Under the pieces are notes generated by a model that saw only the letters and a program-made list of their open reading frames with translations, ran no database searches and was not told the origin of the DNA. Positions 37,872-45,567 of a DNA stretch of 64,000 nt are shown piece by piece (the stretch's first letter is position 1; each line of letters opens with the position of its first letter). The stretch spans positions 2,622,501-2,686,500 of the forward strand of contig NZ_CP066369.1 in assembly GCF_016406305.1 (NCBI RefSeq), given 5' to 3'. A program made the position numbers and the translations under genes. This DNA is from Shewanella putrefaciens (GTDB taxonomy: Bacteria; Pseudomonadota; Gammaproteobacteria; Enterobacterales; Shewanellaceae).

Positions 37872-38795
37872 ATGTCATTGTTCAGCATTGACGCTCACTC
37901 GGCATCGGACAAGGTCAGCATCTTCGAGATGGGGCCGCGCGACGGCTTGCAAAACGAAGTGGCGGTGCCAACCGCGGCAAAAATCGCCTTGATTGAGTCC
38001 CTTGCGGACGCGGGACTTAAGCGGATTGAAGCGGGCAGTTTTGTATCACCTAAATGGGTGCCACAAATGGCGGATTCTGCCGAGGTACTCAAACAAATAC
38101 AGCGCCAAAGCGGCGTAGTGTACAGTGCACTCACGCCCAATGTTAAAGGCTTTGAGCTGGCCTTAGATGCAAAAGCGTCCGAGGTGGCAATATTTGGTGC
38201 CGCCTCCCAAAGCTTTAGTCAACGCAATATCAACTGCTCGATAGAAGAGTCAATTGAGCGTTTTATCCCTTTGATAGAATTAGCAAAAGCACACAATATC
38301 CCCGTTCGCGGTTATGTCTCATGCGTCCTAGGTTGTCCCTATGAGGGTGAGATTGCCGTGAGTGAAGTAGCCCGCGTGTCTGAAGTCCTTTACAAAATGG
38401 GCTGTTATGAAATCTCACTCGGCGACACTATCGGCGTAGGCACACCGCAAAAAGCCCGTAGAATGCTGCAAACTGTCAGCGAGCGCGTGCCCGTAGATAA
38501 ACTGGCACTACACTTTCACGACACCTATGGCCAAGCGTTAGCCAATATTTTGGCCTGCTTAGACTTAGGTGTGCGGGTATTTGACTCCTCCGTTGCAGGT
38601 CTTGGCGGTTGCCCCTATGCTAAAGGCGCCTCGGGTAATCTTGCCACCGAAGACCTAGTCTATATGTTGCACGGTATGGGATTAGAGACAGGTATCGATC
38701 TGCACAAATTAGCACTGGCAGGGCAAGAGATCAGCACACAGTTGCAGCGCAAAAATGGCTCAAAAGTCGCGAACGCAATATTACAAAATATCTAG
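37872..38795 (+). CDS. liuE: Hydroxymethylglutaryl-CoA lyase
   Basis: A 307-residue TIM-barrel enzyme that splits 3-hydroxy-3-methylglutaryl-CoA to acetoacetate and acetyl-CoA, the last leucine-specific step. The N-terminal [11 protein letters not shown] and the signature loop [14 protein letters not shown], with its active-site cysteine, are both complete. A divalent metal is bound through LHFHDTYGQ. It starts one base after the liuD stop, with AAGGA inside the end of liuD. Confidence 0.95.
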   Translation: MSLFSIDAHSASDKVSIFEMGPRDGLQNEVAVPTAAKIALIESLADAGLKRIEAGSFVSPKWVPQMADSAEVLKQIQRQSGVVYSALTPNVKGFELALDAKASEVAIFGAASQSFSQRNINCSIEESIERFIPLIELAKAHNIPVRGYVSCVLGCPYEGEIAVSEVARVSEVLYKMGCYEISLGDTIGVGTPQKARRMLQTVSERVPVDKLALHFHDTYGQALANILACLDLGVRVFDSSVAGLGGCPYAKGASGNLATEDLVYMLHGMGLETGIDLHKLALAGQEISTQLQRKNGSKVANAILQNI

Positions 38796-38810
38796 ATTCT
38801 AGATTCTAGA
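38791..38810. repeat. Short TCTAGAT tandem repeat before scoA
   Basis: Nearly three copies of the seven-base unit TCTAGAT directly after the liuE stop. The unit differs by one base from a rotation of the AGGTTCT heptamer in the thiamine operon. CTAG is otherwise a rare tetramer in enterobacterial-type genomes. Confidence 0.7.
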
Positions 38811-38847
38811 GATTATTGGGCTCGAATAACAATAAGAGGAAATCACA

Positions 38848-39552
38848 ATGTCAGGACTCAATAAAGTCGTCAGCAGTTACGAAGCCGCATTAGCCGGATT
38901 ATCGGACGACATGACCATTATGGTCGGCGGCTTCGGCCTATGCGGTATTCCAGAAGGCTTAATCAATCAAATGGTTAAGATGGGCGTTAAAGGGTTAACG
39001 GCGATTTCGAACAATGCTGGCGTTGACGATTTCGGCCTAGGCTTACTGTTAAAGCATCGCCAAATCGCCACTATGATAGCCTCCTACGTGGGCGAAAATG
39101 CCACCTTCGAGCAGCAAATGCTCTCGGGTGAACTGAACGTGATTTTGACTCCCCAAGGCACGCTGGCGGAAAAAATCCGTGCGGGTGGCGCTGGCATTCC
39201 GGCGTTTTTCACCGCCACTGGCTACGGCACGCCCGTTGCCGAAGGTAAGGAAACCCGTGAAATCAAGGGACGCCATTATGTGTTAGAAGAATCCCTTACC
39301 GCCGATTTTGCCTTAGTACGCGCCTGGAAAGCCGATACTATGGGTAATCTGGTCTTCCGTAAAACCGCCGCCAACTTTAACCCTATGATGGCAACCGCGG
39401 GAAAAATCACTGTGGTCGAAGCCGAGTTTATTGTCGAGCCGGGCGAGTTAGATCCAGATCATATCCACACACCGGGCATCTATGTTGATCGCGTTATTCA
39501 AGGCACGTTCGAGAAACGTATCGAGCAACGCACGGTAAAAGCCGCGAAATAA
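38848..39552 (+). CDS. scoA: 3-oxoacid CoA-transferase subunit A
   Basis: A 234-residue CoA-transferase family I alpha subunit. [13 protein letters not shown] (residues 28-40) is the CoA-binding signature. With subunit B it moves CoA from succinyl-CoA to acetoacetate, giving acetoacetyl-CoA. It lies 52 bases after liuE, whose product acetoacetate is its substrate, so it completes leucine breakdown into acetyl-CoA. AGAGGAAA precedes the ATG. It could also be called AtoD; the acyl donor cannot be read from the sequence. Confidence 0.9.
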   Translation: MSGLNKVVSSYEAALAGLSDDMTIMVGGFGLCGIPEGLINQMVKMGVKGLTAISNNAGVDDFGLGLLLKHRQIATMIASYVGENATFEQQMLSGELNVILTPQGTLAEKIRAGGAGIPAFFTATGYGTPVAEGKETREIKGRHYVLEESLTADFALVRAWKADTMGNLVFRKTAANFNPMMATAGKITVVEAEFIVEPGELDPDHIHTPGIYVDRVIQGTFEKRIEQRTVKAAK

Positions 39553-39615
39553 GCGCAACCGACCATAGGATTAACGCAAGGGACACTTAGATCCCAAGAG
39601 TAAAGGATAGATATC

Positions 39616-40272
39616 ATGGCATTATCAAGAGAACAACTGGCCCAGCGCGTCGCCAAAGAATTAAAAGACGGCTACTACGTCAACCTCGGCATCGGTATTC
39701 CAACGCTGGTCGCAAACTACATTCCAGAGGGAATGGAAGTGATGCTGCAATCGGAAAACGGCCTACTCGGTATGGGTGAATTCCCCACCGAAGAAAACAT
39801 CGATCCCGATTTAATTAACGCGGGAAAACAAACGGTTACCGCAGTCAAAGGCGCTTCGTTTTTCTCATCGGCGGAAAGCTTTGCCATGATCCGTGGCGGC
39901 CATGTGGATTTAACGGTACTGGGCGCCTTCGAGGTCGACGTTAACGGTTCAATCGCCTCATGGATGATCCCTGGCAAGTTGATCAAAGGCATGGGCGGTG
40001 CGATGGACCTAGTGGCCGGCGCCGAGAATATTATCGTGACTATGATGCACGCCGATAAATACGGTAATTCTAAGCTGCTGCCCGTGTGTGAATTGCCTTT
40101 GACGGGTTATGGCTGCATTAAACGCGTAGTGACGGATTTAGCCTTTATCGAGATTAAAGACGGTGCCTTTCACCTACTAGAGCGCGCTCCTGGCGTGAGC
40201 GTTGAAGAAATCATCAGCAAAACCGCAGGTAAGTTAGTCGTACCAGCACATGTACCAGAGATGACCTTCTAA
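39616..40272 (+). CDS. scoB: 3-oxoacid CoA-transferase subunit B
   Basis: A 218-residue CoA-transferase beta subunit. GIGIPTLVANY is the N-terminal signature and SENGLLGMG carries the catalytic glutamate that forms the covalent CoA thioester. It follows scoA by 63 bases with AAAGGAT before its ATG and is the last gene of the liu/sco cluster; a strong terminator lies 70 bases further on. Confidence 0.92.
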   Translation: MALSREQLAQRVAKELKDGYYVNLGIGIPTLVANYIPEGMEVMLQSENGLLGMGEFPTEENIDPDLINAGKQTVTAVKGASFFSSAESFAMIRGGHVDLTVLGAFEVDVNGSIASWMIPGKLIKGMGGAMDLVAGAENIIVTMMHADKYGNSKLLPVCELPLTGYGCIKRVVTDLAFIEIKDGAFHLLERAPGVSVEEIISKTAGKLVVPAHVPEMTF

Positions 40273-40342
40273 CGGCAAAACCTAGGCCGTGTAATAAATC
40301 ATTTATTAGGTCGTGTATTAGGCCACATGTAACAAATCATAT

Positions 40343-40375
40343 AACAGCCCAGAGAACACCTCTGGGCTGTTTATT
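40343..40375. terminator. Bidirectional terminator after scoB
   Basis: An 11-bp stem AACAGCCCAGA with a seven-base loop and T-rich flanks between convergent genes. It closes the liu/sco cluster on the plus strand and the GNAT gene on the minus strand. Confidence 0.9.
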
Positions 40376-40406
40376 TCTAGGCAATGCTCACCCTATCCAG
40401 TTAACA

Positions 40407-40904
40407 TCAGCAAAAGAGTTCTACCGGCGCCTCTTCGGGGGTCAGTTGTAACTGGGTCTCAAATTTGAGTCCTAATTTATTCAACAGCGCCTTAGATGCC
40501 TCGTTGTGCGAACTGACGATAGCGACAATAGGCTCAATGCCCAATTGTTTACCCAGCGCGAGGGCCGCCTGCGCCGCCTCGAAGGCGTAGCCTTTACCCC
40601 AATATTGTGGCAAAAAGGCATAACCTAAATCCACATGCTCGAGTGTGGGCCTTTTGATTAAACCGCAGATCCCTATTTGAAATCCATTCTCCGCAAGTAC
40701 CACTGCATACAACCCAAAACCCTGCTCGGTATAGCTGTTCATCGGGCCATTGGTGATATATGCCTTAGCATCAGTCAAGGTACGGACACCTTTATCCCCG
40801 ATATTATCGATAAACCCTTGGCTATTGAGTAACACTAGGATGAAAGAGGCATCCTCTGGCGCTAACTGCCGTAGGATTAACCTTGGGGTGCGGGCAACTT
40901 GCAT
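40407..40904 (-). CDS. GNAT-family acetyltransferase (RimJ/RimL type)
   Basis: A 165-residue N-acetyltransferase. TPRLILRQLAPEDASFI at the start and VDLGYAFLPQYWGKGYAFEAAQAAL, which holds the acetyl-CoA-binding loop (Q/RxxGxG/A), are typical of the RimJ/RimL subgroup. The acceptor could be a protein N-terminus, an antibiotic or a small amine and is not predictable. GGAG precedes the ATG. It is 28 bases downstream of the nitroreductase gene and probably co-transcribed. Confidence 0.85.
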   Translation of the reverse strand: MQVARTPRLILRQLAPEDASFILVLLNSQGFIDNIGDKGVRTLTDAKAYITNGPMNSYTEQGFGLYAVVLAENGFQIGICGLIKRPTLEHVDLGYAFLPQYWGKGYAFEAAQAALALGKQLGIEPIVAIVSSHNEASKALLNKLGLKFETQLQLTPEEAPVELFC

Positions 40905-40932
40905 AGGATTTCTCCATTAAAGATTAACGGTT

Positions 40933-41481
40933 TTATAGGTAACGGGCGTACTGACTGCCATCCCTCTGTGGTTTTTTAGGTGCCGCAACGGCTGGCGTGC
41001 CTATATATAAAAATCCGACAATTTGATCATCAGCCTTTAGGCCTAGTGCTGCATTCACGTTCGCATCGAAGGCAAAATCACCGGTGCGCCACACCGCACC
41101 CAGCCCTAAGGCAAAGGCCGCCTGCTGCATTGCCATCGTTGCGCAGCCCGCAGCAATTTGCTGCTCTAGCACCGGCACTTTAGGGTGCGCTTGGGTTTTC
41201 GCGACCACAGTGATCACCATAGGTGCGCGCATCGGCATTCCCTTGGCTTTATGAACAAAATCCTCATCGGCACCACTCGCTTTGGCGGCATCGACAAAAA
41301 TATCGGCTAAGGTTTCAAGCCCCTCACCAGTGGCGATAATAAACTCCCATGGCGCTAAGGCACCGTGATCCGGCACACGGATAGCGGCGTCTAAAATGAC
41401 TTTTAATTGGCTTGCATCTGGCGCTGGAGCTGTGAGTCGTGGCGTTGACTGGCGGGTGAGTAAGAGTTCGATAGCGTCCAA
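40933..41481 (-). CDS. Nitroreductase family protein (YdjA type)
   Basis: A 182-residue FMN-binding nitroreductase-fold protein. RQSTPRLTAPAP at the N-terminus, RVPDHGALAPWEFIIATG and FALGLGAVWRTGDFAFD match the short YdjA group, which forms dimers and reduces nitro compounds or quinones with NAD(P)H. The start is TTG at 41481 with AGGAT six bases upstream; no ATG is available near it. Confidence 0.87.
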   Translation of the reverse strand: MDAIELLLTRQSTPRLTAPAPDASQLKVILDAAIRVPDHGALAPWEFIIATGEGLETLADIFVDAAKASGADEDFVHKAKGMPMRAPMVITVVAKTQAHPKVPVLEQQIAAGCATMAMQQAAFALGLGAVWRTGDFAFDANVNAALGLKADDQIVGFLYIGTPAVAAPKKPQRDGSQYARYL

Positions 41482-41543
41482 GTTATTATCCTAATTCGAT
41501 ATAAATTGGGGTAAAGCATAGCAAATTGTGCCGCAAGGGGCAT

Positions 41544-41572
41544 AAAAAAATCCCACCGTTTAGATGGGATTT
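41544..41572 (-). terminator. Terminator of the DoxX gene
   Basis: An 8-bp stem AAATCCCA with a nine-base loop and seven T residues on the minus strand, 16 bases after the stop of the DoxX-family gene. Confidence 0.85.
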
Positions 41573-41587
41573 AACTAATTGATCAAG

Positions 41588-42193
41588 CTACTTAATTCCA
41601 AAGCGTTTAGCAATCACATAATCTAGGCTAGTGTAACGGCCACCGCCTAAGGCAAAGAGGGCAAACAGCATAATAAAATAGGTGATAGCAAACTCGATCC
41701 CATTGTTGAGAACGACCAAATTACCCGAACTCGTTAACCAGTCGTAATTGCCATGCTCCTGTAAAATATCCTTTGCCTTAGCGAGCTTATCCCCCGCCTC
41801 AAGCACTCTTTCATTGGCGAGCCAAGAACTGCCATCGGCTATGGCTAACCATCCATTTGGCCAATGCACAGTAAAAGCGGCGACTAACATAGTGACCATT
41901 AAGGGAATGGCAATCAGCCTAGTCGCGAGTCCAAGCAATAATAGGATAGCCCCAAAAAACTCGGTCCCCGCGGCGAGGGCAGCCATGAATGCGGGCATCG
42001 GCAGGCCTAAACCCCAATCGGGATTGGCAAACCAGGCGACTGTGTCCTCAAAATGTGACAGCTTGTTATATCCGGCCTGCAGCAACACAGGGGCAAGATA
42101 AAGCCGCAGGGCTAAGGGGGCGAGCCCCTCAACATAGCGACTGAGATTGAGTAGCTGCTGATAGAGGGCGGCGAGCGGCGTGATGTTTTTCAA
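41588..42193 (-). CDS. DoxX-family membrane protein
   Basis: A 201-residue inner membrane protein with four predicted transmembrane helices. LAPVLLQAGYNKLSHF and FMAALAAGTEFFGAILLLLGLATRLIAIPLMVTMLVAAFTVHW are typical DoxX blocks. It has an unusually long loop between the third and fourth helices. The start appears to be TTG at 42193, since no ATG precedes the conserved part; AAGAGA lies upstream. It is unrelated in position to the DoxX gene at 19625-20101. Function unknown. Confidence 0.8.
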   Translation of the reverse strand: MKNITPLAALYQQLLNLSRYVEGLAPLALRLYLAPVLLQAGYNKLSHFEDTVAWFANPDWGLGLPMPAFMAALAAGTEFFGAILLLLGLATRLIAIPLMVTMLVAAFTVHWPNGWLAIADGSSWLANERVLEAGDKLAKAKDILQEHGNYDWLTSSGNLVVLNNGIEFAITYFIMLFALFALGGGRYTSLDYVIAKRFGIK

Positions 42194-42259
42194 GGGCGTT
42201 ATCTCTTACATTATTCTGTTGCAGATTAGACCCCTGAATATCGATAAATCTTTCAGCTC

Positions 42260-43117
42260 CTAGGATTCTTTTTCGAGGGCTTCTTGATTCAATTCCGTGA
42301 GATCTTGAATCAGCTTATTGAGCTTTTTATAGAAATGCTTGGACTGTTTTTCCGATAGACTGGTGTTTATCGTCAGCATTAAAGTGCCGAATGACTCGGT
42401 ATTTTTGCGTAAAAATGTCCTGTGTTTTTCAGACTTAAGCTCATCGGGTTGCGTCATTAATAATGTCAAACGCTCGGTTAACAGCACCCTATCCGTGCGT
42501 TGCCCTAGGGCAACTTCAAACTGGCGTAGCCACTCATGGCGATACTCGAGCCACATATCTAAGGTCGACAAACGCTGTTGATTATATTGATGGATCAGTG
42601 CCTTTTGTTCGCTGCTCACACTGCCTAGCCAGTCTTTAAACTGTCCTTGAAGGTTTTCATCCGCCTCTTGTTGTAATTGTTGCTGGGATTTACCCGCAAA
42701 TTCCTTGATTAACTCCTGCTCATCTTGACGCAATTTAGTGAGGATTTGCTTCACCTGAGCATCACTCAGCGACATGACGATAGGTAGCAACTCTGGCAGC
42801 GCGAATTCAAACAATCTAAACCAATGCCGTTTAGCAATATCCACATGCTCAGCCCACAGCAGCGGCGTTAAGGTATTGGTTTTAATGAGTGTTTCGATTT
42901 CAGTTAACTGAACGACATAGTGGGATAATTCTTTGGACTGATGCCATAGTACAAACTTTTCGATCAACGCATCGAAAACCTCTTGCTGGGGCTCGTCTAA
43001 AGTAACATAGTCCTCCTGCTCCCAACCGATGGCCCAGTCCATAAAATGGTAACTGAGTTTAGTCGAACAGGCCGTTAGCCCTAACAATAACACCAGTAGC
43101 AACACGTTTTTTTTCAT
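42260..43117 (-). CDS. DUF6279 family lipoprotein
   Basis: A 285-residue exported lipoprotein with signal MKKNVLLLVLLLGLTAC (Cys17) followed by STKLSYHFMDWAIGWEQEDYVTLDEPQQEVFDALIEKFVLWHQ, the recognisable start of the DUF6279 family. The rest is almost wholly alpha-helical and charged, with a coiled-coil tendency. It is probably held at the inner face of the outer membrane or in the periplasm. No function is known for the family. Confidence 0.8.
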   Translation of the reverse strand: MKKNVLLLVLLLGLTACSTKLSYHFMDWAIGWEQEDYVTLDEPQQEVFDALIEKFVLWHQSKELSHYVVQLTEIETLIKTNTLTPLLWAEHVDIAKRHWFRLFEFALPELLPIVMSLSDAQVKQILTKLRQDEQELIKEFAGKSQQQLQQEADENLQGQFKDWLGSVSSEQKALIHQYNQQRLSTLDMWLEYRHEWLRQFEVALGQRTDRVLLTERLTLLMTQPDELKSEKHRTFLRKNTESFGTLMLTINTSLSEKQSKHFYKKLNKLIQDLTELNQEALEKES

Positions 43118-43221
43118 ATTAAATAATCCATCCTAGACATATCTCTTTAAGACGTTGGCACTGATATAAAAGTTGCTTGTGTTATAGCATTGTTTTTGTA
43201 AATAAGCGTGACAATAAATCG

Positions 43222-44376
43222 CTATGAGATTTGCGGCCAAAAAAAATCGAACCAAGCAATATACTCACTATGGCCACGTGGCTCAGTTTGCTGCGCCGCC
43301 ATTAAGAGCGCCCAATAACAGGCCAATACCCAGTACATTTCAATGGCGGCGGGCACGGCAAATATGGCCTCCGCCGTTAAATAAGGATGCTTAGCCAGAT
43401 ATTGCTGCACCAAAAAATGTTGCTGTAAGGGAGTTAAGGCATGGGTGGCCAGCACAGTCGCGAGCTCACACAGGGGATGTGAAGCCGTCGCATACTCAAA
43501 ATCGATGCAATATAAACGCTTATCTTTAAGCAGCAAATTATGGGGATTGAGATCTCGATGGCAAAACTGCGCTTGGAGTAAACAGTCCGCCAAGGTATCT
43601 GTCCAGCGCTGAATATCAGCTTGGATCCCTAGCAGTTGAGTTGCCCGTCCGTGCCAGTCGCCCCCGATTTGGCTTAACTCGCCATCGATAAGAGATGACG
43701 CCATAAAGGTCAGCATTTGCTGGTGATATTCCTGCCACTGTTCGGTAATGCTGATCCCATAGGGGCCCTTGGGGATGTCCCGTAATTGCAGCAATAAGGT
43801 CAGTAACAAACTATGGGCTTGATTAGGATGGGCGTCGGCGAGAGGGTCATGCTCAAAGGCTAATGGCAAGTGGCGCAGTGAATCTTGGCCCTGTAAATAA
43901 TCCGCCGCACTGCACAATCCCTCTAAAGCTTGCCAAGACAGGGAATGCTTGCGTGGCTGACCATAATTTGCACGAACACGATTTTCACGATCAGGGTTTT
44001 CACAATGATAGTTATCAATAGTTACTTCGAGAATGTCGCCTTCAATGGCATCACTCTCGATAAACGTGCTGAGGTAATAGCGCTCATCTTCACTCACCCA
44101 CAGTAACTCGGGGGCCAATTTGGCGTTCGCTAAGTGCCGCCAATAGAAGCGCTCCTGCGTTCTGGAGCAAAAGCTGTCCGCCGCATCGGCATTGCGGCGA
44201 AAAACATACTCTGCTATAGGCGTTGAGATTTTATAGTTGTGATTACTCAAGCCGCCCGATAATTCACTGATATGAGTGATCTTATCGAGCCCAGCGGCTT
44301 TTAATATAGGTAACAGTTTTTGAAATGACTCACTCAATGTTTGCTCCATCCGCGGGCTGGCTTGTTTTACGATCAT
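43222..44376 (-). CDS. Predicted thiamine kinase, APH/choline kinase fold
   Basis: A 384-residue phosphotransferase of the aminoglycoside/choline kinase fold. The catalytic loop is CHRDLNPHNLLL (HxDxxxxN) and the metal-binding segment is CIDFEYATASHPLCELA, the DFEYA form shared by choline and thiamine kinases. It is the last gene of an operon controlled by a TPP riboswitch and follows a PnuC-type transporter, so phosphorylation of imported thiamine is the likely role. It is longer than E. coli ThiK (274). ATG 44376 lacks a good ribosome binding site; ATG 44349 is an alternative. Confidence 0.75.
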   Translation of the reverse strand: MIVKQASPRMEQTLSESFQKLLPILKAAGLDKITHISELSGGLSNHNYKISTPIAEYVFRRNADAADSFCSRTQERFYWRHLANAKLAPELLWVSEDERYYLSTFIESDAIEGDILEVTIDNYHCENPDRENRVRANYGQPRKHSLSWQALEGLCSAADYLQGQDSLRHLPLAFEHDPLADAHPNQAHSLLLTLLLQLRDIPKGPYGISITEQWQEYHQQMLTFMASSLIDGELSQIGGDWHGRATQLLGIQADIQRWTDTLADCLLQAQFCHRDLNPHNLLLKDKRLYCIDFEYATASHPLCELATVLATHALTPLQQHFLVQQYLAKHPYLTAEAIFAVPAAIEMYWVLACYWALLMAAQQTEPRGHSEYIAWFDFFWPQIS

Positions 44377-44446
44377 TAACTTAGATAATCAACTTAACTT
44401 ATTGATTTAAAATTAACTTAAATGATTAACTTAAACCATTAACTGA
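44375..44446. repeat. Dispersed ATTAACTTA repeats between kinase and transporter genes
   Basis: ATTAACTTA occurs at 44375, 44412 and 44425, and a one-base variant at 44438, all in one orientation within 72 bases, spanning the pnuC stop and the kinase start. It looks like decayed slippage repeats. Confidence 0.55.
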
Positions 44447-45083
44447 GTGCATTGGCCCCACGGGCATCGGCTAATGCCGTGCGCCATAGGAAATATCCAA
44501 CCACAGCCAGGCCCACATAGAGCACAAAGAGCAGTGATGTCAGCATCAGTCCCTTACTAAGGTAGAGATAGATAGACACTAGGTCGATAACCACCCAATA
44601 GAGCCAATTCTCAAGCACTTTTTTCGCCACTAAATAGGTCGTCATCACCGCAAAGCAGGTCGTCGCCGCATCCAGATAGGGAAATGCCGCTTGGGTATAA
44701 GTCGCCATGCCATGGCCAATACACAATGAGATCAAGGTTGTTATGCCAATCAATTTTAGGTGGGTTTTTAACGGCCAAGTTGTGACATTAACCCCCTGCT
44801 GTTTATCACCGCCCTGAGTCCACAGCCAATAGCCATAGAGCGCCATCGCCATATAATAGACATTGAGCACGGACTCCATCAGCAATGCCACCTTCCAAAA
44901 CAACACAGTGTAAATGGCCGTACTGGCAAATGCCGCCGCCCAGCACCAAACGCTGGCCTTTATCGCCAGTAGCAGATAGGCCATAGCCAAGCATACGGCC
45001 AAGGCTTCCCACGCTGTCATCACATGGACTTCACCTAAGGCCGCAGTAATGCTATCGACCAGCGTAAACCATAAATCTGTCAT
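44439..45083 (-). CDS. pnuT: PnuC-family vitamin transporter, predicted thiamine importer PnuT
   Basis: A 214-residue membrane protein with seven or so hydrophobic segments and the PnuC core LNVYYMAMALYGYWLWTQGG and ENWLYWVVIDLVSIYLYLSKGLMLTSLLFVLYVGLAVVGYFLWR. PnuC proteins carry nicotinamide riboside; the PnuT branch carries thiamine and is found with TPP riboswitches. Position in the riboswitch operon, after a TonB-dependent receptor and before a kinase that can trap the vitamin, supports thiamine. These channels work by facilitated diffusion and rely on the kinase. Confidence 0.85.
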   Translation of the reverse strand: MTDLWFTLVDSITAALGEVHVMTAWEALAVCLAMAYLLLAIKASVWCWAAAFASTAIYTVLFWKVALLMESVLNVYYMAMALYGYWLWTQGGDKQQGVNVTTWPLKTHLKLIGITTLISLCIGHGMATYTQAAFPYLDAATTCFAVMTTYLVAKKVLENWLYWVVIDLVSIYLYLSKGLMLTSLLFVLYVGLAVVGYFLWRTALADARGANALS

Positions 45084-45115
45084 TGGTTATTCTCGTATTG
45101 CGCACTGACTATGTT

Positions 45116-45206
45116 AGGTTCTAGGTTCTAGGTTCTAGGTTCTAGGTTCTAGGTTCTAGGTTCTAGGTTCTAGGTTCTAGGTTCTAGGTTCTAGGTTCTA
45201 GGTTCT
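45116..45206. repeat. Perfect 13-copy heptamer array (AGGTTCT)n
   Basis: Thirteen exact copies of AGGTTCT in 91 bases, lying between pnuT and the YkoF-like gene inside the thiamine operon; the operon strand reads AGAACCT. Each junction makes CTAG, a tetramer rare in such genomes. Perfect copies of this kind are expected to change number by slippage. The unit and the A after it also occur at 47854-47861 inside the TPP riboswitch of the same operon. Confidence 0.97.
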
Positions 45207-45224
45207 AGCAAAGATAAGACTCCG

Positions 45225-45485
45225 TTATTCACTATGGGCTAAATTCAATTCGCCACCGATAAACTTACACACAAACACCGCCTTGCCCCACTTTTCATGG
45301 GCGGCTTGCATCTCAATGGCGAGCATGGACATCACATCTTGATATTCACCGCACACTTGGGTGGCCATGGCATTGGTGACGCGCTCAATATTGGTATAAC
45401 TGTCCACTCGGCCAATAAACCATTTGATCGGATCGAGATAATTTTCATTAAAGGGGTACATGCTAATTTCTGCGGTCAGTTTCAT
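45225..45485 (-). CDS. Small YkoF-like predicted thiamine-binding protein
   Basis: An 86-residue protein with no signal peptide. MKLTAEISMYPFNENYLDPIKWFIGRV, TNAMATQVCGEYQDVMSMLAIEM and AVFVCKFIGGEL follow the pattern of the YkoF/MTH1187 ferredoxin-like fold, in which the M/I-S-x-Y-P strand and T-x-x-S/A-T-x-V-x-G-E-Y segment form the ligand site. Bacillus YkoF binds thiamine and joins two such domains; here there is one. It lies between the receptor and the transporter genes in the riboswitch operon. AAGGAA precedes the ATG. Thiamine binding is inference. Confidence 0.72.
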   Translation of the reverse strand: MKLTAEISMYPFNENYLDPIKWFIGRVDSYTNIERVTNAMATQVCGEYQDVMSMLAIEMQAAHEKWGKAVFVCKFIGGELNLAHSE

Positions 45486-45567
45486 TTCGATTCCTTAAAT
45501 TGTTCAAGATTGTTATTCAACATTGGCGCTGTGGCACATAGCACCACAGCGCAGGTAATTGTTGCGA

